From the NCBI RefSeq assembly GCF_900096965.1, contig NZ_FMYM01000001.1, positions 124,001 to 188,000 on the forward strand: DNA of 64,000 nt, written 5' to 3'. Shown here piece after piece: positions 43,780 through 51,911 of this stretch. This DNA comes from Shouchella lonarensis (GTDB lineage: Bacteria > Bacillota > Bacilli > Bacillales > Bacillaceae_D). The number at the start of each line of letters is the position of its first letter. Position 1 is the first letter of the stretch. The notes beneath the pieces were generated by a model. The model was given only the letters and a program-made list of their open reading frames with translations. It was not told the DNA's origin and ran no database searches. A program made the position numbers and the translations under genes.

Positions 43780-44262
43780 ATGGCGAGTATTCGTGATGAA
43801 ATGACTGCATGGACGGTAAGTCCAAGAAGATATTCAGAAGATGAGGAGAATCCGTTTATTTTCTCCACTATTTGTCTAGCAGTGAGTGGAAGATCGAAGT
43901 TGAATGATCATTCTGCTAGCCTGATGGCGTCGGACTATCAATGTATTATAAATAATATGAAGGATATTCTTGAAGGAACACGCGATTATTTTACACTAGA
44001 AACAATAGAACCTTTTCTGGTCTTGCATGTGTCTACAGCAGCAAATGTGTTTAAAATTCAGGTAACACATGTTGTAGAAGAATACGATGATGACGAAGAG
44101 TATGATGATGGAAAAGAAGAGGAAGATGAAGATGATGAGTATGGGGCGTTCAACAAAACGGTATATGAAATCACATGTGACCGGTCAGCACTAGAACGTT
44201 TTGTCGGAGAATTGGAGTATGAATTCGATCAAGTAGATAAAACGCCGCCTTGGTTACCATGA
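43780..44262 (+). CDS. Acidic small protein, possibly WapI-like
   Basis: A 160-residue protein with a highly acidic loop (residues about 107-123, mostly Asp and Glu). The layout of beta strands (FIFSTICLAVSG, FLVLHVSTAANVFKIQVT) and the closing CDRSALERFVGELEYEFDQV resembles the WapI immunity family. Similarity is weak, so the call leans on position. Ribosome site TAGGAGGG. Confidence 0.5.
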   Translation: MASIRDEMTAWTVSPRRYSEDEENPFIFSTICLAVSGRSKLNDHSASLMASDYQCIINNMKDILEGTRDYFTLETIEPFLVLHVSTAANVFKIQVTHVVEEYDDDEEYDDGKEEEDEDDEYGAFNKTVYEITCDRSALERFVGELEYEFDQVDKTPPWLP

Positions 44263-44333
44263 TTTGGATGAGTTACACTTAATTGGACTAGCCAGGCTAA
44301 ATCTTTCTCTTATTTAAAATGAAGGTGGTTATG

Positions 44334-44978
44334 ATGTCTAAAGATATGTTTATACAAGATTTGGTCGAGCTTAAACGGTGGCGAGAGCTGATTAAGCAAA
44401 AAATCCATCTAAGAAAAGAATTCCCCGAACAAGTTTTTAAAGATCCATGTGAGATGTATCTATTCGAGGAGTTTGATTGGTTGTGGTGGTCTGATGAGAG
44501 TTGGCCAATGTTGCAGAAACTAGCTGCCTGCCACCATGATGAGTATATTCTCGTAGCATCATTGGAGTGTTATAGACTGTTAAAAAGCTTTTATAAAGAA
44601 TATGGTTATATTTACTGGGCTAAGGCTTCGTTAAAACTTACAAGCGAAGAGTTTTTAGATTTACTTGCAGAAGGGCCTTCTGAAAATGATTTTAATAGTA
44701 TTATGACTCTAGCTTCTAGGGTAGTCATAACTTCCCCGAGTTTAAAATGGATGATTTATACAGAGCGAGATACAGAGTTAAGTGTGTTATCAGCAGAAAA
44801 TATATCTAATATCTTTGGTCATATGAGAGAAATGGCGTCGTGGAGTGTCTTGAATGAAGATGTGTTAGACCGTGCTTCAGTCGCATTTTATGACCAAGAG
44901 ATACCTAAAGCGTTTAAAAAAGAATTGTACGAGAACTACGGTTATGTTAAAAGAGATAATAACAAACTAGGAAAATGA
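44334..44978 (+). CDS. Unknown helical protein of the immunity cluster
   Basis: A 214-residue soluble protein, mostly helical, with many Trp and Tyr (FDWLWWSDESWPML). The chosen ATG at 44334 follows AAGGTGG; ATGs at 44319 and 44331 are in frame. No domain recognised. Confidence 0.5.
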   Translation: MSKDMFIQDLVELKRWRELIKQKIHLRKEFPEQVFKDPCEMYLFEEFDWLWWSDESWPMLQKLAACHHDEYILVASLECYRLLKSFYKEYGYIYWAKASLKLTSEEFLDLLAEGPSENDFNSIMTLASRVVITSPSLKWMIYTERDTELSVLSAENISNIFGHMREMASWSVLNEDVLDRASVAFYDQEIPKAFKKELYENYGYVKRDNNKLGK

Positions 44979-44996
44979 TTTGAGGAAAGTGATCAA

Positions 44997-45605
44997 ATGT
45001 TCATGGACGCAGGGACATACCTTGTAGAAAAAACACCACCGAGAGAATGGATGTCAGAAGACCTGAAGCCATCTTTCGTTTCTATTGATAAAGAGATTTC
45101 AGTCCTTCATCCTGATTTCTTCGGTTCCACACCCTATTTGAATTGGCTAGTGGGGAGAGAGGTGTACTATCACTCAACATTTTCTAGCTCTCGCGATGCA
45201 AAGTCATTCAAAAAAACATTCTTAAAAGAAAAAGAGAATGTTGTTATTGTAAAACTTGGTATTCAATTGGAAGATGCAGAACTGATTTTAAATCATCAGT
45301 TAGATCCTCAGGATGTGTCAGAACAAGGGATCTCAGGATTACTTTCGGAGAAGCGTCTCATTGGACCCCATCATTCTTTACTAGGTTACGATATTATGGG
45401 CTACGAGTGTGCCACGTTCTTTTCGTTTCGGACAAATCATTTAGAGGGAGATATACGCAATCGAGTCCCTTTTGAGACGAATGAGGTGGGGTTGATAAAG
45501 GAATTCGTCCATGCCAAAAAAGGTGCGGATATGTTAAATAATGAAGATTTTGGACAAGAAGAAGTCGATTGGTTTGCGTGGGCATTGTTTGAGGTGAAAG
45601 ACTAG
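44997..45605 (+). CDS. Unknown protein of the immunity cluster
   Basis: A 202-residue soluble protein with no known motif, 18 nt after the previous stop, ribosome site TGAGGAAAG. Mixed alpha/beta by appearance, ending WFAWALFEVKD. Confidence 0.5.
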   Translation: MFMDAGTYLVEKTPPREWMSEDLKPSFVSIDKEISVLHPDFFGSTPYLNWLVGREVYYHSTFSSSRDAKSFKKTFLKEKENVVIVKLGIQLEDAELILNHQLDPQDVSEQGISGLLSEKRLIGPHHSLLGYDIMGYECATFFSFRTNHLEGDIRNRVPFETNEVGLIKEFVHAKKGADMLNNEDFGQEEVDWFAWALFEVKD

Positions 45606-45705
45606 TTGGCATTTACAACGCCGAAGCATTGTTGCTACAAGCGGGCCGGTGGGAATGACTGAGGGGCCACTTCGACATTTCTATAATAAAACGAGGACGA
45701 GAGAC

Positions 45706-46275
45706 ATGAGTAACATTTTAGAGAAATTACCTCAGATTTATCAAGGTGACAGGAGAGTACTAAGAAACGGGACGGTTCTTTGGGGAGAAAAGGATGAGGA
45801 TCTGGGTTGGCATACACATACGATGAAAGGTTTGAGCAGAAATGAGATTGATGATCTCGAAAAGCGCACAATAAATATCCAAGGACCATTGCCGTCTTCC
45901 TACAGATCTTTGCTTTCATTAGCAAATGGAGCTTATCTTTTTGATATGATTTTAATCGGCGGTCTAGGGATAAGAATGAAAGGTCTCTCTTATGAAGAAT
46001 CATCGACTGCACCAAGTGATTTAGTTGATGATCTATTGTACAAGCTTTCACTTGATAATGTGAAAAAAGAGCTCTTTCAAACGCATTTCTTTTTTGCAGA
46101 ATCATACGTTAATGGAACAATTTTCGCACTGGATCGGGATGAGCGAGTGATTGAATTTATTAATGGGAGAGTTAAGAAGAAAGTAAGAGAATTTGAGAGT
46201 TTGTTGTCGTTGTTAGAACGCGTTTTTGAAGTCGGAGTAGAACATTATCGAACAAGAAGTTTTATTGAATTCTAG
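45706..46275 (+). CDS. SMI1/KNR4 family protein, likely immunity protein
   Basis: A 189-residue protein with the SMI1/KNR4 (SUKH) pattern: GPLPSSYRSLLSLANGAYLFDM... IGG, then FFFAESYVNGTIFALDRDERVIEFINGR. SUKH is the most common immunity superfamily for bacterial nuclease toxins. ATG 45706 chosen with GAGGACGAGAG before it; the frame opens earlier at a GTG (45649). Confidence 0.72.
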   Translation: MSNILEKLPQIYQGDRRVLRNGTVLWGEKDEDLGWHTHTMKGLSRNEIDDLEKRTINIQGPLPSSYRSLLSLANGAYLFDMILIGGLGIRMKGLSYEESSTAPSDLVDDLLYKLSLDNVKKELFQTHFFFAESYVNGTIFALDRDERVIEFINGRVKKKVREFESLLSLLERVFEVGVEHYRTRSFIEF

Positions 46276-46293
46276 TATAGGGAGCTAGGGACA

Positions 46294-46755
46294 ATGAACA
46301 TTGAATTAAAAGAGCAGTTAGATCTATTGTCACTTTGTAAAGAGTGCACGATGAATAAAGGCGTAGAGGAAAGTGTGATTTGTTTCTTTGAGCAGAAGTA
46401 TGGTACAGAGTTTCCGGATGATTTAAGGGTTTATTTGCAACGATTTAACGGGGGAGATATGGATGGACTGGAATTAGCAGGACTGTATCGTGAGAACCAT
46501 CCAGATAAACGATTCAAACTGTTACTTGAGCCGCTTGAACTGACAGAGCTGGCTGAAACCACTTTCCAAAAAGACTTATTTTTGTTTGCAATGGAATCGT
46601 ATGGGGATATGTATTTTATTCATTTACCCTCGGAGGTGATTTACTTATGGGATCATGAGAATGATCTCTTAAGTGAAGAGTGGGGGAAGATTGCTGACTT
46701 TTTTGAGACCCAATTAGAGAATTTAGAGGGAAACGTAAATAATTTATTTTTTTAA
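46294..46755 (+). CDS. SMI1/KNR4 family protein, second copy
   Basis: A 153-residue SUKH-type protein: FFEQKYGTEFPDDLRVYLQRFNGGDMDG, FAMESYGDMYFIHLPSEVIYLWDHEND, then IADFFETQLENL. This is the classic order of the family and clearer than the upstream copy. The stop overlaps an ATG of the next frame. Confidence 0.78.
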   Translation: MNIELKEQLDLLSLCKECTMNKGVEESVICFFEQKYGTEFPDDLRVYLQRFNGGDMDGLELAGLYRENHPDKRFKLLLEPLELTELAETTFQKDLFLFAMESYGDMYFIHLPSEVIYLWDHENDLLSEEWGKIADFFETQLENLEGNVNNLFF

Positions 46756-46769
46756 TGAGGATGTGCAAG

Positions 46770-47615
46770 GTGAACAAACATTCATTTCGGTTTTATAATG
46801 ATATCGATCGCTGTATCTCCGAGATTAACGAGAAGCAAGTTAGAAGTGTAAACATTTGTGAGGCTTTTTATGGAGGAGATTCTATCCGTTTTTTAGCCGA
46901 ATGTCCCAGTGTAAAAGAAGTTTTCGTCTCATCGGATAAAATCACCGATTACACCCCGTTGTACGAGCTGCCCTCCTTAAAGCACCTTACGATTGATGGA
47001 ATGGTCAAAATTCCTCTAGCGTTAGACCGGTTAATCCTAGAGAGCCTTTCAATTACTTGGTCTAATAAGATTAGTGGCTTGGAGAGGATGAAGAATTTAA
47101 CTTCTTTAGCATTGTATAAATATCATCCCAAATCACGTGATTTAGAGATGCTATCTAGTTTAAGTCAATTGAAAGAGATAACGATTACTGAAAGTCGTAT
47201 TGAATCACTTTCTGGACTACAAAGTGCAGACCATCTAGAACGGTTAGAGCTGATCAATTTAAGAGGCTTAACATCGTTATCGTCGAGCGGAAATATGAGT
47301 CAAAAACTATCTTATATAAGAATAGAAGGCTGTAAAAACATCACTGATCACAATTATGTCGCTCACTTCCCTCATTTAGAAAACCTCATTTTGTGTAACT
47401 GTGGTAGGGTGCAGTCAATGCAATTTGTGAGAAACCTTCGCAAGTTATCTCGTTTAGTGTTTTTAAATACGGTCATTGAGGACGGTGATTTGACACCGTG
47501 TTTGGGGATAGATGAAGTTGCTTTTGACCAGAAGAAGCATTATTCACATACCGAGGCCCAGTTTAAACAAGAGAACGGAAATGTAAAAAGGGCTATAAAG
47601 AAAAAACTTTTATAG
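46770..47615 (+). CDS. Leucine-rich-repeat protein
   Basis: A 281-residue soluble protein with degenerate leucine-rich repeats (SLKHLTIDGM, LESLSITWSNKISGL, LTSLALYKY, LKEITITESRIESLSGL, LERLELINLRGLTSL, LENLILCNCGRV). These arc-shaped proteins bind other proteins, fitting an immunity role. GTG at 46770 follows TGAGGA by 8 nt; an ATG at 46755 that overlaps the previous stop is the alternative. Confidence 0.68.
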   Translation: MNKHSFRFYNDIDRCISEINEKQVRSVNICEAFYGGDSIRFLAECPSVKEVFVSSDKITDYTPLYELPSLKHLTIDGMVKIPLALDRLILESLSITWSNKISGLERMKNLTSLALYKYHPKSRDLEMLSSLSQLKEITITESRIESLSGLQSADHLERLELINLRGLTSLSSSGNMSQKLSYIRIEGCKNITDHNYVAHFPHLENLILCNCGRVQSMQFVRNLRKLSRLVFLNTVIEDGDLTPCLGIDEVAFDQKKHYSHTEAQFKQENGNVKRAIKKKLL

Positions 47616-47642
47616 TGTTCACAGAATGGAGAGAAAAAACAT

Positions 47643-48320
47643 TTGAAAAATGTCGTATATGGAAGTTCGTTTCGCAAGCCGCCTGGATATAAAATAGTGT
47701 TTGGAGAAGGTGAGGAGAAACATTATTTCGGTGGGGATAGTTGGGATCTTCCGGAATGTCCGATTTGTCGCACGTGTATGCACCAAATAATCACGTTAGA
47801 TTTAGGTGATAATCGTTTAACTGATTTAAGAGAAGTAGGTGGAAACGAGATCGCACTATTTTCATGTTTGAATTGCTCCATGTGCTGGGCAGACCAATTT
47901 TTTAAGATTGATTTCAAAAATAGGAGAGCGATAATCATTCGTCAATGTCAACAAGACAAAGAACAAATGGAAGAAGAATATCGAATGACTACGCCGTTAC
48001 CTTGTATACCTGTATCCTTGGTAGGGTTGAAGAAAGAAGAATACCCGACCTCTGAAGAAAAAAATGACAACATTTTTAGTGAATTAGGAACAACATATAT
48101 TGGGCGCGTTCTAGGAAAGCCAGTGTTGGCTCAAGAAGCATTAAATAATCGTTGTTGTGAGTGTAAAAAGGAAATGAAGTTCGTTGCTTTAGTGACGGGA
48201 GAAAATGGTATAGAAGAGATGGAAGAGCGCGAGGTTGATCTGTTTTTTGGCGAGTTCATTCTTTATTTTTCTTTGTGCATCACGTGCAGTGTAATGAAGG
48301 TTGAATCCCAAAGCATTTAG
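47643..48320 (+). CDS. Cysteine-rich (zinc-ribbon-like) protein of the immunity cluster
   Basis: A 225-residue protein with two similar halves, each carrying paired cysteines: CPICRTC and CLNC in the first, CCECK and CITC in the second, so it likely holds two zinc sites. The FGGDSWDLPECPICRTCMHQI stretch recalls DUF1963/YwqG-like proteins. TTG start after GGAGAG. Function not known. Confidence 0.52.
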   Translation: MKNVVYGSSFRKPPGYKIVFGEGEEKHYFGGDSWDLPECPICRTCMHQIITLDLGDNRLTDLREVGGNEIALFSCLNCSMCWADQFFKIDFKNRRAIIIRQCQQDKEQMEEEYRMTTPLPCIPVSLVGLKKEEYPTSEEKNDNIFSELGTTYIGRVLGKPVLAQEALNNRCCECKKEMKFVALVTGENGIEEMEEREVDLFFGEFILYFSLCITCSVMKVESQSI

Positions 48321-48365
48321 ATTGAGAAATATTGAGGAAAAATCTTCTGGGGAGGAAACTCAACG

Positions 48366-49175
48366 GTGAGTAGCTTTTTAAATCAAATAGAGCAATTGCT
48401 TGAAGACGCGTTGGCTGAAAAGCTGACTCATGAAGAGCTTGCAGATGCCTGTGAAGAAGTGTTGTTTGTTGGACCAGACCGAATTTCCATTAATGATCAT
48501 ATATCGGAGCAAGAGAGGGACGTTTTAGAAGATGTTGTACACCAATGGGCCATGTTCATAGATAACACCGTGGACGATGATACATTAAAACCTGGTTGGT
48601 TGAAGATGCCCAAAGAATGGTTATTGGCTTGGCGGGGTCAAGTAAGAAAGTTGCGTGAGCAGCCAAAAGTAGGAGAGCTCTCAATGTTTTGGAGAAGTGA
48701 TCATTATAAGCCGAGAGCGTCTTTGAACAATGTGCCTGGAAGAGACTTACTGAGAATGGTTAAGTATCATAAGTTAAGTTACGTCGACATAGAATCAGTG
48801 TCTCAGCTTCGTCAAGCGCTATCGGTAAGTGATGCGGTAGAGATTGGCGTTGGGATAACACTTGATCATGATTTGTACGAATGGTTTTTGGAGTCGACAA
48901 GCGATAACCAGCTCGAATTTTATCCAATCAAGAAGAACTTGTCTTATGTGCAAACGATCATAGACAAAGAATCTATGATACAACAAGAGGCGCTGCTAGC
49001 ATTTATTTATTCAGTAGCCGAGATGAATGACTTTGTGTTCCTTGTCATGAACCCGCGAACGAAGCATGTCCCGTTTTATGATATTGCAACTGAGAAAGTG
49101 AACATTGACATTGAAACGGCTGATGCGTTTTTGATGTTTGATTATGATGGTACGGGATTTTTTGTCTTTTGGTAA
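48366..49175 (+). CDS. Unknown protein of the immunity cluster
   Basis: A 269-residue acidic soluble protein. An N-terminal helical part (residues 1-65), a central WLKMPKEWLLAWRGQVRKL segment and a C-terminal alpha/beta region ending AFLMFDYDGTGFFVFW are seen. No family recognised. GTG start after GGGGAGGAAA. Confidence 0.5.
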   Translation: MSSFLNQIEQLLEDALAEKLTHEELADACEEVLFVGPDRISINDHISEQERDVLEDVVHQWAMFIDNTVDDDTLKPGWLKMPKEWLLAWRGQVRKLREQPKVGELSMFWRSDHYKPRASLNNVPGRDLLRMVKYHKLSYVDIESVSQLRQALSVSDAVEIGVGITLDHDLYEWFLESTSDNQLEFYPIKKNLSYVQTIIDKESMIQQEALLAFIYSVAEMNDFVFLVMNPRTKHVPFYDIATEKVNIDIETADAFLMFDYDGTGFFVFW

Positions 49176-49225
49176 AAAAATTTTTCGGTGATAGCGCCAA
49201 TGCTATTTGTAAGGGAGTAACTGCA

Positions 49226-50893
49226 ATGTACGTATGGTCTACATTAACGCATCATCGTGACAGATATGATGTTGAATTACACGGAACAAGGGTGTTTAGT
49301 GATACATGTTATCGTCAATATATTGAGAAGGCCGATCTTTTTTTACGGGAGTTGATAGGAAATGATGACTGTAATGTTTATATGCTCTGCATAGATTATT
49401 TTCAAAGCCCGTCCCGTGTTCAATTATATAAAAAGTTATGGAAAAATCTAGAATATGAATATGGATGGGATCTCGGATTGAAAGGGAAAGAACATGTGTT
49501 GCAAGTGAATGAAGGTGTTTACTTTTATGGGGTATGTGCGGTGGAAATGTCCCATCTCTTGGATCTCATCAATTGGGCACCATATGAGCGCCCATTACGG
49601 TTAGTGATCAGTAACAAAGATATTCAAGAGATAGATCTACTGTTATCACAAGTAAAGGTGGCGGATGGGGAACTGGATTTTAGCCCAATTTCTAACGGGA
49701 ACTTTTTTGTCTTGATCGAAGAAGTTGATACAGAGATCACAATGGAGGCTCGGTCTGATGCCTTTCATCGTCTTAAAGGAGATGAACGCATTGATTCGGA
49801 GCGGCTACGCAATTTGCTTTCGGAAGCACAAAAAGCGTTTGTTGGAAAAGCAATAAATAAAGAGGCATTTGCTCAACTGAAAGAAGATGCCATGTATCAT
49901 TGGGTGTTTATAGAGCAATTGGATAACGGCTGGGTGATCGCAAATATAGCAGCTAAAGATTTTCCGTGTTATTACTATGAAATTGGAAAAGATAGCGAAA
50001 GAGAATATAAGGGAACATTAGCTGAGTTTTTACAAGGAGATGAATGTATGGATATGTCAAGAGCTTACGAGGAATTCATTGAGGAAGTGGCAAGAAATGA
50101 AGAAGTTTGGACATTAGGTGGCCAAGATGGATGGGTCACGCTACGGGGACAAGATGCCGAATATAGCCTTGTCTTCTGGGGGACCTGCAAGAAGGCGGAG
50201 AAGGCACGGGATGGCGTGTGGGAAGAATGCCGTCCTGAAAGCATCCACATTGATCAGCTGTTGGGAGAAATGTTAGATGAGTTGGTTCAAGATAAACTAG
50301 AGATAAGTCTTTATATTGACGAGCAACATTCTATTTTAATGGATCCAAAAGAGTTAAAATCAGACTTATTGTATGAACAATATGAGATTGAGATGGAAAA
50401 TATTGATGAGCCTGAGACGGTTGATGAATATAAAAAAGTATACGTGAATGAAGAGACGTGCACTGTGGAACAAAAAAAATCCATGAAGATAGATTATAGT
50501 GAAGGGATAGAAACGATAGATGAAGATCATTTCTTTGAACTGTACCGTGCCCCGAAGAAAAAGCGTTATGAAGCGTTTGTAAAAATGGTTTGTGATTATG
50601 AGGGAGTATATGCGCTAAAGAAAGATGGCGAATACGCAATGCTATCTATGGATGAAAAGGAATATGTGCCTTTTTGGCCTACGCGGGAGTATGCGCAATA
50701 TTGTGCTGTGGATAGTTGGGAAGGATATGAGGTTGAATGTGTCAACTTTGAGGAGTGGAGACAGTTCTTCTTAATCTACCTTTTACGTAAAGACATTCAT
50801 ATCGCAGTTTTTCCAACACGGGCGTCTTATTTAGGTGTGAAGCCGGTTCAATTATTGATTGATATAGAGAAAGAGATGAGTAAGTATGCGTGA
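49226..50893 (+). CDS. Multi-domain protein with tandem DUF2750 modules (poly-immunity type)
   Basis: At 555 residues the largest gene of the cluster. Residues about 277-390 and 440-553 are two copies of DUF2750 (AYEEFIEEVARNEEVWTLGG with GWVTLRGQD; and RYEAFVKMVCDYEGVYALKK with FWPTREYAQYCA and FPTRA). The N-terminal 200 residues and a short YHWVFIEQLDNGWVIANI module (about 215-270) are separate domains. Such chains of fused immunity domains are known as polyimmunity proteins. ATG 49226 follows AAGGGAGTAA. Confidence 0.68.
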   Translation: MYVWSTLTHHRDRYDVELHGTRVFSDTCYRQYIEKADLFLRELIGNDDCNVYMLCIDYFQSPSRVQLYKKLWKNLEYEYGWDLGLKGKEHVLQVNEGVYFYGVCAVEMSHLLDLINWAPYERPLRLVISNKDIQEIDLLLSQVKVADGELDFSPISNGNFFVLIEEVDTEITMEARSDAFHRLKGDERIDSERLRNLLSEAQKAFVGKAINKEAFAQLKEDAMYHWVFIEQLDNGWVIANIAAKDFPCYYYEIGKDSEREYKGTLAEFLQGDECMDMSRAYEEFIEEVARNEEVWTLGGQDGWVTLRGQDAEYSLVFWGTCKKAEKARDGVWEECRPESIHIDQLLGEMLDELVQDKLEISLYIDEQHSILMDPKELKSDLLYEQYEIEMENIDEPETVDEYKKVYVNEETCTVEQKKSMKIDYSEGIETIDEDHFFELYRAPKKKRYEAFVKMVCDYEGVYALKKDGEYAMLSMDEKEYVPFWPTREYAQYCAVDSWEGYEVECVNFEEWRQFFLIYLLRKDIHIAVFPTRASYLGVKPVQLLIDIEKEMSKYA

Positions 50894-50911
50894 TAAAAGA
50901 GAAGATGGCCT

Positions 50912-51391
50912 ATGAAAAGCTATCAAAAGATGTTAGTTGGTTTTAAAGATGAAGATTTTAATTGCTACGCATCTAGAGGTGATTGGTTGTATGTAGCGAG
51001 TAAGACTGATACAAAGAAGGGACTGTTTCGATTATCTAGAGACCATCATTATTTTGTTACGTTAACTGAAAAAAGACTTCCAGCAGAATTTGGGGTTGTG
51101 AAATGTTTGGAAAAACCGATTACGGCTTTGGAACTGGCAAGAAAAGATTTCGATAGCAGGGAAATGGACCATCAACATATTACACGAGCGGTGCTTGAAG
51201 AATACGATTCCTTTTTGATTAAAGTAAATGCGCATCCTGAGCATACGCCGATGGCTACGACGTGGCTAGAGAAGCTCAATAAGGGATTAAGGAAGGAAAG
51301 GATGCTGCAGGTTCACAAAGTATTTTTTAGGCATCTTTCAAAGCAAGAAAAAGATGAATTATTGGGTGGGAGGCAGGCAAAGTTTAATTAA
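50912..51391 (+). CDS. Unknown small protein of the immunity cluster
   Basis: A 159-residue basic protein; unlike its acidic neighbours it has many Lys and Arg. No motif recognised. It follows the DUF2750 gene by 18 nt with a weak ribosome site (GAGAAGATGG). Confidence 0.48.
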   Translation: MKSYQKMLVGFKDEDFNCYASRGDWLYVASKTDTKKGLFRLSRDHHYFVTLTEKRLPAEFGVVKCLEKPITALELARKDFDSREMDHQHITRAVLEEYDSFLIKVNAHPEHTPMATTWLEKLNKGLRKERMLQVHKVFFRHLSKQEKDELLGGRQAKFN

Positions 51392-51450
51392 TAGAACTTG
51401 AAAGTGCATTATTTTTATAGATCAAACTACCTATGAAAGAAGGAATATTT

Positions 51451-51795
51451 ATGAAGCAACACTGTCCAAACTGTCAACGAGTTTTTACAACCGACGATTT
51501 ATTAGATGCTAAAATACCATTCTCATTTAAATGTCGAAATTGTAAAGTGCGTATTTATGAGCTACGTGTGACTGCTATTTTGCTCGGGCCTATACTTTTG
51601 TTCACCGCTGCTTTGATTGTGCTAAGTGAAGCCATTCGCGGTTGGTTGGCACCGTCTGTGCCTGTAATAGAAAAAGTTCCAACTGTAGCGATTGTTTTTG
51701 TGTTCTTGTTTCCACTCTATTATTTTGGTATCAATATGTTCATAACTTGTTTGTACAAACGCGGAAGGTTTTTTGTCCGTAAAAAATTAGGGTGA
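51451..51795 (+). CDS. CXXC-linker-CXXC membrane protein
   Basis: A 114-residue protein: a zinc-ribbon-like start (CPNC, about 20 residues, CRNC) followed by two membrane helices (about residues 43-65 and 80-105) and a basic tail. This matches the small CXXC-20-CXXC family seen near Bacillus competition and peptide loci. The ATG at 51451 has AGAAGGAA before it. It is the last gene of the co-oriented block. Confidence 0.6.
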   Translation: MKQHCPNCQRVFTTDDLLDAKIPFSFKCRNCKVRIYELRVTAILLGPILLFTAALIVLSEAIRGWLAPSVPVIEKVPTVAIVFVFLFPLYYFGINMFITCLYKRGRFFVRKKLG

Positions 51796-51867
51796 GAAAA
51801 ACCGTTTTAACCGATGCCATCATCCTTACAGCTGACAAAATAAGACAAAAAATGCATCACTGCGGTG

Positions 51868-51893
51868 TTACACTTAAATAAACAATTACACTT
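51868..51893 (+). repeat. Direct repeat TTACACTT before the AimR-like gene
   Basis: TTACACTT at 51868-51875 and 51886-51893, 18 bp apart (nearly two helix turns), 19 nt upstream of the start codon. It could bind a regulator or form part of the promoter. Confidence 0.35.
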
Positions 51894-51911
51894 GTGACAT
51901 TGGGGGATATT

